This document shows positions 5,231 through 10,766 of a stretch of DNA of 10,766 nucleotides, piece after piece (position 1 is the stretch's first letter; the number at the start of each line of letters is the position of its first letter). The notes beneath the pieces were generated by a model that saw nothing but the letters and a program-made list of their open reading frames with translations, was not told the origin of the DNA and did not search any database. The position numbers and the translations under genes were made by a program. Source of the stretch: Phycisphaerae bacterium (GTDB taxonomy: Bacteria > Planctomycetota > Phycisphaerae > JAAYCJ01); assembly GCA_015486815.1 (NCBI GenBank), contig WFQY01000420.1, positions 1 through 10,766 on the forward strand, given 5' to 3'.

Positions 5231-7894
5231 CTAATTATTATGCAATGCGCCTGGTCCTTCTTTTTTGGCTTTTCCCAAGGAAAGGTCGATTGCATGGATA
5301 TATACCGATCTGATTATTCCACCTCCTCCGCCATTATCTATTACACGTACAGCTATGAAATTATCATCGTTCCACTTCACATATTTGGTGATATCGATTA
5401 TAAGTTTCCGGGCATATTTCATGCATTTGCCGACGAATTTACCATTAAAATATACCATTCCACCATCATCGAATCCGCCAAAAGTAAGTAATATTTTGTG
5501 TTTTCCTTTTAGCCTATCCCAGTTATCAGGTAGCCGAAATCTGTATCTATACCATGCAATTCCATCATAGCTTGATGCTTGCGGTAATGCTGACTCCCAG
5601 CATCCAGGCACTTTAATCTGCATCCACGTTTTAGTTTTCCATTTGTAAGAAATTGAATACCAACCTTCTTTGATACCAATATCTTTGGGGTCAAGCTTGA
5701 ATTTCCACATATCGTTTAGAGATATTGTCAAACTATCGCCGACAGGTAAATATCCGGGATATATTTTTACTGATTTGACTGAACAAGACTTTGGCTTTTC
5801 AAATTTAATAACATATTGTGTGCCCCTTGCCGGTGGTAATGGAAGTTCGACTCGGCGATAGCCACGAGAAGGCGTTATCTTAACTATTTGTTTTCCGTTA
5901 ACCAATAGATATCCGGGATTACCTCGTATCTTTAGTATAAGATACAATCCCTCACCAAAACCACCGTTCAACTTGATAATTTTTGTGCTACTCGACTCCA
6001 ATATTGGCTTGCGTTTTTTGATCTGCCAGCGTTGACCATTGTTCATAACCTTTTTTATGAAGTTCAAAACATAAATGGGCTCAGTCTTGCTTTCTTCAGA
6101 TGAATATTTAGGTATTCCGACTAATAATTTACGAAGCTCATCGTATTTTTCTTGCCTTACAAGCTTTCTGGTTGTTTTCAACAATTCATTGCCTTCTGCG
6201 ATAAATAGAGTTTTTTTCAGTGTCGGCATTAGTGCAGTATAGTATTTTAGAAGTGTTTCATAGCTTTGCCTTCCTCTCGAATGAACTTTATTTCTATATT
6301 TTCTCATTTGTGGAAGAATCCATCTGCAGAACGCCAATCTACGTTTTAGCTCCTGAACGGAAATATCTACAGTTGGTCTTGAATATGGAACAGAAGATTG
6401 GATTATCTTAGCTATTATACACCAAGCATCACCATAGAGAAACTTTAGACATGTAGGTAGCAACTGATTATAGAAGTAGTTTTTATCAGTGGGCAAGCGT
6501 TTATTCCACATATAGCAAGCTGCCGCTGTATTGGCAGGCTCGACGCCTAATGCCCCCGTACCGAAAAGGTATCCATCCAATACACTATCGGGATATTCCG
6601 CAATTTTAAGCATCGTTGGCACAAGACAATATCCATTTTGCATAGCATATTGATACATTATTATTTCGCGATTGAGAAATTTCTTATATCCTCGGGCATG
6701 TTCAGGCCAGGCACTCGGACTTTCTATCGCAATAATCACATCTTTGGGAATCAATTTGCTTACTCGAATCAGATACCCCTGCATATCTTTATATTTGAAT
6801 GGATTATCATAGTAACAGGGAATCGTTACGACCAACAGGCAGTCTTTATCTACCGATTTTATCGCTTGGTAATCGTTATTTATGGCATCGGCATCTGCCT
6901 TTGCAAGGTCATTTCCGTAAACCTTCCGACACCGTTCACATCTTTTGCCCCAGAACTCATCGTGATATATTCTCCAATATCCTGCATCTGTTGCATCGTG
7001 AGTAAATACAAATCCTGCATGTCTTTTTGCAGAAGCTTGCCTCAATTTAAAATATAATTCCTTTCGTTTCGGATTGCTCCAGCACGTAGCAATTTTAGGA
7101 TTGGGCCCGCAATTGGGCGTTTTGGGCAGTTTTTGGTAAGCCCAATATCCACAGCCAAGATATAATCCCCGTTTTCGCATCCTCAGGTTTGTTGCTGCAT
7201 CCACAGCTCCGTGAACAAGCATATTGATTTTCAAATTTTTCGCCAGCCAGAGAAATCGTTTTATATTACGTTCGGGATATGGCATTATAAGCGCTCGCCA
7301 TTTGAAACTTGGCCAATCTCGTATCTTTGCAAACTGTAGCTGTACCTTATTATTATCTTTGCGGAGTAATTGGCAGAGCGAATAAACTCCATAGATAACT
7401 CCCTGATCATCGCTACCTGCAACAAATATTTCTTTGGCAGATTTTGGATAAATTACATATCCCTGTGGACATGGAGATTTTGGGGTAACTCTTAACTTTT
7501 TGCTTATTTGCTCATCCCAGACAGGGTGAGAAAACGAACCAAGATAAATTTTGACAGCATCTGCTCTTTTGGACAACTTCTCTCTGATTGGAGGTTTATC
7601 AATAATCCGGGCTAATCCGGATATTTCTTTCGCTAAATCATTAGCTGCTATTTTGATTTTTTCCGAAGCATTAGGTGGAATAATAATTTCGCAATCATAT
7701 CTGCCTGCCGAAGCAATTACCGCTGACTTGTTGAGCATTTTTATCCAATGTGGGACGGGAATAATCGTATCCGTCATTGGTTTCATTTGCGCAACTTTTT
7801 TTTCAATATCAGCAGGTTTAAACGGACTGCCATAAACAGTCCAGAATGGACAAACTATAGCTATACAGAATATAACCACAAACTTTTTGCGCAT
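5231..7894 (-). CDS. Secreted GH20/GH84-like glycosidase with C-terminal GH2-type sugar-binding domain
   Basis: The 887-residue product begins with a signal peptide (about residues 1-22, ending VYG). Residues ~65-180 form the small alpha/beta domain that precedes the barrel in GH20, GH84, GH67 and GH115 enzymes (AANDLAKEISGL; GYVIYPKSAKEIFVAGSDDQ; GVIYGVYSLCQLLR). A barrel starts at DWPSFKWRALI (193-203). FTHDATDAGYW (297-307) offers Asp300 and Asp303 as a candidate catalytic pair, followed by CERCRKVYGND (319-329), a pattern seen in several uncharacterised planctomycete-type relatives. Residues ~500-620 are helical. Residues ~720-868 (VPGCWES, YDGIAWYRYRF, GGFDDGGMVYFNGKFVG) are a GH2 N-terminal-type jelly roll that usually binds sugar. 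GH20/84 enzymes remove beta-N-acetylhexosamine, which suggests but does not prove an amino-sugar substrate. The start is set by an ideal ribosome site, and the pseudopilin gene ends 42 bases upstream. Confidence 0.72.
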   Translation of the reverse strand: MRKKFVVIFCIAIVCPFWTVYGSPFKPADIEKKVAQMKPMTDTIIPVPHWIKMLNKSAVIASAGRYDCEIIIPPNASEKIKIAANDLAKEISGLARIIDKPPIREKLSKRADAVKIYLGSFSHPVWDEQISKKLRVTPKSPCPQGYVIYPKSAKEIFVAGSDDQGVIYGVYSLCQLLRKDNNKVQLQFAKIRDWPSFKWRALIMPYPERNIKRFLWLAKNLKINMLVHGAVDAATNLRMRKRGLYLGCGYWAYQKLPKTPNCGPNPKIATCWSNPKRKELYFKLRQASAKRHAGFVFTHDATDAGYWRIYHDEFWGKRCERCRKVYGNDLAKADADAINNDYQAIKSVDKDCLLVVTIPCYYDNPFKYKDMQGYLIRVSKLIPKDVIIAIESPSAWPEHARGYKKFLNREIIMYQYAMQNGYCLVPTMLKIAEYPDSVLDGYLFGTGALGVEPANTAAACYMWNKRLPTDKNYFYNQLLPTCLKFLYGDAWCIIAKIIQSSVPYSRPTVDISVQELKRRLAFCRWILPQMRKYRNKVHSRGRQSYETLLKYYTALMPTLKKTLFIAEGNELLKTTRKLVRQEKYDELRKLLVGIPKYSSEESKTEPIYVLNFIKKVMNNGQRWQIKKRKPILESSSTKIIKLNGGFGEGLYLILKIRGNPGYLLVNGKQIVKITPSRGYRRVELPLPPARGTQYVIKFEKPKSCSVKSVKIYPGYLPVGDSLTISLNDMWKFKLDPKDIGIKEGWYSISYKWKTKTWMQIKVPGCWESALPQASSYDGIAWYRYRFRLPDNWDRLKGKHKILLTFGGFDDGGMVYFNGKFVGKCMKYARKLIIDITKYVKWNDDNFIAVRVIDNGGGGGIIRSVYIHAIDLSLGKAKKEGPGALHNN

Positions 7895-7902
7895 TTGTTT
7901 TT

Positions 7903-7909
7903 TCCTCCC
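7903..7909 (-). promoter_or_regulatory. Strong ribosome binding site of the 887-residue gene
   Basis: The minus strand reads GGGAGGAAAAAACAAATG. GGGAGGA is a near-complete anti-16S match at suitable distance and fixes the start at 7894. Confidence 0.8.
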
Positions 7910-7936
7910 AAGAAACTTTCATTTTAGCTATAAGCT

Positions 7937-8578
7937 TTAGAACGGGTCATCCTGCGGATACCACCACCAATATCCGATATTGGTATAGGATTGACCATCA
8001 GGAGCTGCTATTGAACCGTCTTCCATCCACTGAGCATGGAAATCGCAGAACAAGACATTATACCCATCATTGTGTCTGGCATTGGTATAGTTATACCAGT
8101 AGTTTGTACGGGTATGAAAGTGGTTACAATCAACCATTAAAACCTTCCTCGATGGGCTTTCAATCTCATCGAGTCTGCGCCCTGTCATCATCATACTAAT
8201 TGCATAACTTCTCGGGAAAGGACCACCTGGCGGAGCGCCTGCCCCCTCCCATGGAGAGCCCGGACGTTTGTCCGGATCAGATGGGCATTGGGTAACTTTC
8301 GTATCTTTTCGTGATGTACAGTATGGACCTAAATGATACCACCATGTCTTCGTCGCCCATGTATATCCTCCTACGCCGGATGGTGGGATACGATCGTTAT
8401 TGTCCTGAGCATACTCTAAAAAAGCTTGCCCTATTTGCCTGACATTAGATTGGCAAACAGTATTCTGAGCAGCTTCCCGTGCCCTTTGCAATGCAGGCAA
8501 TAAAATCGCTACTAACACCGCAATAATCGCTACTACTACCAAAAGTTCTATTAAAGTAAAACTTTTTTTCATCGACAT
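7937..8578 (-). CDS. Pseudopilin (prepilin-type N-terminal cleavage/methylation protein)
   Basis: The 213-residue product has a short basic leader (MSMKKS), then FTLIELLVVVAIIAVLVA and ILLPALQRAREAAQ. This is a complete prepilin signal with Glu at +5. The residue before the cut is Ser rather than the usual Gly, which is common in pseudopilins of these phyla. The globular part has an SNVRQIGQAFLEYAQDNND segment and, near the end, ARHNDGYNVLFCDFHAQW, matching the H-X9-DG-type C-terminus of this family. It is probably processed by a prepilin peptidase and held in the inner membrane as part of a type II secretion or pilus-like assembly. Cys residues at 42, 87, 98, 150 and 177 could form disulfides. 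The start at 8578 has AGAGGA six bases upstream; a second ATG at 8572 is less well placed. The gene lies between the PEP-CTERM gene and the large glycosidase gene, on the same strand. Confidence 0.85.
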   Translation of the reverse strand: MSMKKSFTLIELLVVVAIIAVLVAILLPALQRAREAAQNTVCQSNVRQIGQAFLEYAQDNNDRIPPSGVGGYTWATKTWWYHLGPYCTSRKDTKVTQCPSDPDKRPGSPWEGAGAPPGGPFPRSYAISMMMTGRRLDEIESPSRKVLMVDCNHFHTRTNYWYNYTNARHNDGYNVLFCDFHAQWMEDGSIAAPDGQSYTNIGYWWWYPQDDPF

Positions 8579-8601
8579 AACACATCCTCTGCTTATGTGT
8601 T
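8579..8601 (-). promoter_or_regulatory. Hairpin holding the pseudopilin ribosome site in its loop
   Basis: On the minus strand AACACAT and ATGTGTT form a perfect seven-pair stem around AAGCAGAGG, and the start codon follows directly. The AGAGG core lies in the loop and the last purine sits at the stem edge. Such a fold could modulate translation, but AT-rich stems of this length also occur by chance. Confidence 0.4.
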
Positions 8602-8613
8602 TTGACGCAGAAC

Positions 8614-8641
8614 AAGAGGCGCAGCATAAGCTGCGTCTCTT
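8614..8641 (-). terminator. Stem-loop between the PEP-CTERM gene and the pseudopilin gene
   Basis: AAGAGACGCAGC, loop TTAT, GCTGCGCCTCTT on the minus strand: 12 positions with one mismatch, 22 bases after the PEP-CTERM stop. Only a short, mixed U stretch follows (GTTCTG), so it may be a partial terminator or a stabilising end that makes the upstream gene more abundant than the downstream ones. Confidence 0.6.
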
Positions 8642-8662
8642 GCTGCTTGCTGCCTTTCGTTC

Positions 8663-9295
8663 TTACTTTCTGCGAATCAAACCAGCCAGACCAAGCAACA
8701 TCAATCCAATCGTCGCAGGCTCGGGTACAGGAATTAGTGGTGAATAACCACCCGCCGGTACTGTATTATCAGGCAGAGTGGTATCGCTAGCCATAAATGC
8801 TATCGCGTCGATATACGGACCGTCATTGCCAGCACGGGCAATCTGCAGAGACCAATCGGTAGTGTTGGAGTCAATGGTAATCCTTGCTGTGTAGCCGTAT
8901 TCATCATTCGTTGCCCAGTACCAGTGAAAGTGACCATCATTGTCCGTTTCCCGAGCAGTTCCGACACCCGGCCACAGACCACTATTGTCGTTTTTGAATC
9001 CGTTAGGCCACTGGAATAGACGCACGTCACGATTGTTATCACCACTGTACAATCTGACAGCCACATAATACGTTCCTTCTGGTAGGTCATTTGCTCCAAT
9101 CCAATAGATGCCATACTGACCAGAACCTAACCGCAGTTCAGAGCCTCTGGATAGTTCTCCAGGCAATACCAAATTGCCTACGCTACCTGTGCCTGCATCG
9201 ATTCGCTCACCTTCGAGATAGGCATTTATCGGTGTAGCATAGACTGAGCCCACACAGAAAAGTACCATTCCTACAATTACCATTTTCTTAACCAT
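8663..9295 (-). CDS. PEP-CTERM sorting-domain secreted protein
   Basis: From the ATG at 9295 the product has 210 residues: a signal peptide (MVKKMVIVGMVLFCVGSVYA), a ~160-residue beta-rich domain with many aromatics (YYVAVRLYSGDNNRDVRLFQ; HFHWYWATNDEYGYTARI; GPYIDAIAFMAS), and the C-terminal sorting signal VPEPATIGLMLLGLAGLIRR followed by a Lys. PEP-CTERM proteins are recognised by exosortase (EpsH-type) membrane enzymes and moved to the outer surface or matrix, often glycosylated. The central domain looks like a lectin or carbohydrate-binding sandwich by general character only. An in-frame ATG at 9370, also with a perfect ribosome site, would add 25 residues in front of the signal peptide. 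I prefer 9295 because it gives a standard signal peptide and has AAAGGAG seven bases upstream. Confidence 0.85.
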   Translation of the reverse strand: MVKKMVIVGMVLFCVGSVYATPINAYLEGERIDAGTGSVGNLVLPGELSRGSELRLGSGQYGIYWIGANDLPEGTYYVAVRLYSGDNNRDVRLFQWPNGFKNDNSGLWPGVGTARETDNDGHFHWYWATNDEYGYTARITIDSNTTDWSLQIARAGNDGPYIDAIAFMASDTTLPDNTVPAGGYSPLIPVPEPATIGLMLLGLAGLIRRK

Positions 9296-9302
9296 CGCAT
9301 TG

Positions 9303-9309
9303 CTCCTTT
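9303..9309 (-). promoter_or_regulatory. Ribosome site deciding the inner start of the PEP-CTERM gene
   Basis: AAAGGAG precedes the ATG at 9295 by seven bases on the minus strand. The next good site lies 75 bases upstream, in frame. Confidence 0.65.
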
Positions 9310-9377
9310 CATTAAAAAAGCGACCAAAATTAACCAATAAACCACAATTTCCATTTCGTACCTGTTTCATAAAAAAT

Positions 9378-9383
9378 CTCCTT
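9378..9383 (-). promoter_or_regulatory. Second, upstream ribosome site of the PEP-CTERM reading frame
   Basis: AAGGAG lies seven bases before the ATG at 9370 on the minus strand. This start is in frame with the inner one and would make the 235-residue form. Confidence 0.55.
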
Positions 9384-9492
9384 GAAAAAAAATGTTAAAC
9401 TAAAGAGCTTTTGATCTTTCCAATTACAATTCAACCCAATGGGGTTTCGCTCCGCTCAACAATTAGCAATTCTTTCGGTCTGTCTCTACTCT

Positions 9493-10539
9493 TTACCATA
9501 TCTTTTTCTCCTTAAAGTTATGACCAAATAGGCTTGACTCTCTAATAACAACCTTAGCAGGTATTAGTTTATGTATCTTCTCCCTCGCTAAATCCACTTT
9601 GTTTATCTTTTCAAATAAAAGATTTAATGCCTGTGTTATAAGTTCTTCTATAGGCATACGAATTGTCGTAAGTGGCGCGGGTAGAAATTTGCCATATTCT
9701 TCATCGCTGCAACCTGTGATTGCCAACTCTTCAGGAATACGTTTGCCTTCATCAATAGCCAATTTATAGATAGCAGCTGCCTGTATGTCGGTCTGGCAGA
9801 TAATCGCATCAGGCCAATCGTTTTGTATCTGTGATTTGAAAAGTTTGGCTAATGCTTCGGGGCTTTTGTCTTCGAAATAATCTATATCCTTTCCAATCCA
9901 ACGGAACTTTATACCTTTTTTATCAGCTATTGCATTAACTACTCCCTCATATCTTGCATTGATTGATGGACTTTCGCCCTTTGCAAAAAAGACGATATCC
10001 TTACATCCCTGCTCTAACAGATGTGTGGTAAGTTCGTAATATGCCTGTTTTCTGTCCCAATCAATAATACTTGCCTGCAGGATCGGGTTATATCCTACAC
10101 TTACACAGGGAAATCCTGAACTTATTACTTCCTTTAGCACAATACGACGTTTCATATCAAGAGCAGGCGAAAGCAGCAGTAACCCGTCGATTTGCCTATC
10201 GAGTAATCTTCTTATTTCATTATCTTCTGCCTTTCCGTACCATTGAACCATACTGAAAAGCATCTCATAGCCATGCTCATAGATTTTTCGCGTAAGCAGA
10301 TCGATTTGTCTGTAATTGACATATACATTGTGAGCGATAACGCCTACGGATGTGGTTTTTTGAGTGCGAAGTGATTTTGCAATCTGATTTGGACGATAGT
10401 CTAACTTTTCAATAACTTCCAGCACGCGTTTACGGGTTTCTTGTCCGACCCGTATCGTTGGATATTTATTGTTAAGCACCTGCGATACGACTGCGGGTGA
10501 TGTTTTAGCAAGTTTTGCAACCTCTTTAAGCGCTACCAT
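9493..10539 (-). CDS. LacI-family transcriptional regulator
   Basis: The 348-residue product has the full family architecture and usual length. Residues ~2-24 form the helix-turn-helix (ALKEVAKLAKTSPAVVSQVL), followed by the hinge-helix segment YRPNQIAKSLRT (49-60), then a periplasmic-binding-protein-like sugar-sensing domain (SVGVIAHN; QIDGLLLLSP; PDAIICQTDIQAAAIYKLA; ELAITGCSDEEYGKFLPAPL). The ends of these domains normally bind a mono- or oligosaccharide that changes DNA affinity. It is the first gene of the minus-strand cluster and most likely controls it and itself. The ligand cannot be read from the sequence. The start at 10539 is right at the helix-turn-helix, as expected; the ribosome site before it is weak (AGGGAAAG, about 10 bases away). 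Confidence 0.92.
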   Translation of the reverse strand: MVALKEVAKLAKTSPAVVSQVLNNKYPTIRVGQETRKRVLEVIEKLDYRPNQIAKSLRTQKTTSVGVIAHNVYVNYRQIDLLTRKIYEHGYEMLFSMVQWYGKAEDNEIRRLLDRQIDGLLLLSPALDMKRRIVLKEVISSGFPCVSVGYNPILQASIIDWDRKQAYYELTTHLLEQGCKDIVFFAKGESPSINARYEGVVNAIADKKGIKFRWIGKDIDYFEDKSPEALAKLFKSQIQNDWPDAIICQTDIQAAAIYKLAIDEGKRIPEELAITGCSDEEYGKFLPAPLTTIRMPIEELITQALNLLFEKINKVDLAREKIHKLIPAKVVIRESSLFGHNFKEKKIW

Positions 10540-10565
10540 CTTCTGACTTTCCCTAATATTCCATA

Positions 10566-10579
10566 ATAAATCGATTTAT
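10566..10579. promoter_or_regulatory. Candidate LacI-family operator
   Basis: ATAAATCGATTTAT is a perfect 14-bp palindrome with a central CG, the form of most LacI-family operators. It lies 12 bases past the -10 box, about where early transcription would run, and 27 bases before the start codon. This placement suits autorepression. No second copy is seen elsewhere in the window. Confidence 0.65.
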
Positions 10580-10590
10580 CATCTACTAAT

Positions 10591-10619
10591 AGTATAGCAA
10601 GAACTATCTATCCTGTCAA
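10591..10619 (-). promoter_or_regulatory. Sigma-70-type promoter of the LacI gene
   Basis: On the minus strand TTGACA (10614-10619) and TATACT (10591-10596) are separated by exactly 17 bases. Transcription would start near 10584 and run straight into the palindrome. Confidence 0.8.
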
Positions 10620-10766
10620 GAAGACTTTTCCGCAAACTTCTCGATTTTTTAAGATTTTTTTCGAGGGGAAAATTCGGAGTAGGGTTTTTGATGTATCGAG
10701 TCTTTGCCGGTGCTTCTGCACCGCTTTCAGCCTACTTTTGGCTAAATAAAAAAAGTATTACAGCAC
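10620..10766. other. Right-edge non-coding region with a small hairpin
   Basis: No gene is seen. CGGTGC (10708-10713) and GCACCG (10718-10723) form a perfect six-pair stem with a TTCT loop, near AGCC/GGCT (10729-10732, 10740-10743). No U run follows on either strand at the right place, so a terminator is not certain. The neighbour upstream of the LacI gene lies outside the window. Confidence 0.4.

Larger units (their letters stand above)
9296..9492 (-). other. Leader region between the LacI gene and the PEP-CTERM gene
   Basis: The 197 bases contain the two ribosome sites and a small stem (AACCC, loop CATT, GGGTT on the minus strand). No convincing promoter boxes or copy of the palindrome found before the LacI gene are visible. 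Whether the cluster is read from the LacI promoter or its own start cannot be decided from the sequence. Confidence 0.35.

Noticed and set aside
6638..7057. Plus-strand open frame of 139 codons inside the 887-residue gene
   Set aside because: It lies antisense to a gene with clear domains and a strong ribosome site; its composition is that of a shadow frame.
10640..10665. CTCGA/TCGAG inverted repeat with T-rich interior
   Set aside because: The stem is only five pairs and the interior T tracts cannot pair, so no terminator or operator is supported.

Overview
The window most likely comes from a Planctomycetota genome, probably Phycisphaerae, with Lentisphaerota as the main alternative. This is judged from gene content only: two pseudopilin-type proteins with the FTLxELLVV...AIIAxLVAILLPAL signature, a small PEP-CTERM-anchored secreted protein, a LacI-type regulator, and several large Sec-exported glycoside-hydrolase-like proteins. 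Base composition is moderately AT-rich and no marker gene is present, so the assignment is tentative.

Layout. (1) Positions 1-1547, plus strand: the 3' part of a large GH42-like glycosidase gene whose 5' part lies outside the window. (2) Positions 1548-3409: a scarred region. It holds a two-copy direct repeat, an internally deleted IS5-like insertion element (about 0.85 kb, both terminal inverted repeats intact), a pseudopilin gene remnant next to the element with no convincing start codon, a ten-codon remnant of a following gene, and the 3' half of a tRNA-Arg(CCG) gene broken at the anticodon loop. The broken tRNA looks like a leftover integrase attachment site. (3) Positions 3410-10539, minus strand: a tidy cluster, in transcription order: LacI-family regulator, PEP-CTERM protein, pseudopilin, an 887-residue GH20/GH84-like protein with a C-terminal GH2-type sugar-binding domain, and a 600-residue GH42-like secreted protein. 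The last three genes are separated by only 42 and 18 bases and look co-transcribed.

How the parts fit. The cluster reads as a small, locally regulated locus for degrading an extracellular glycan. The LacI protein has a near-ideal sigma-70 promoter (TTGACA, 17 bases, TATACT) with a perfect 14-bp palindrome just downstream, which suggests autorepression relieved by a sugar. The two large enzymes carry signal peptides. The pseudopilin and the PEP-CTERM protein suggest a surface or secretion component expressed with the enzymes. The substrate cannot be read from the sequence; the GH20/GH84 resemblance hints at amino sugars but does not prove it.

Nothing here is a clearly new defence or mobile system. 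The more unusual points are the coupling of a pseudopilin and a sortable surface protein to glycosidases, the broken tRNA as a sign that the cluster may lie in an integrated island, and the doubly deleted IS copy that keeps mobilisable ends.
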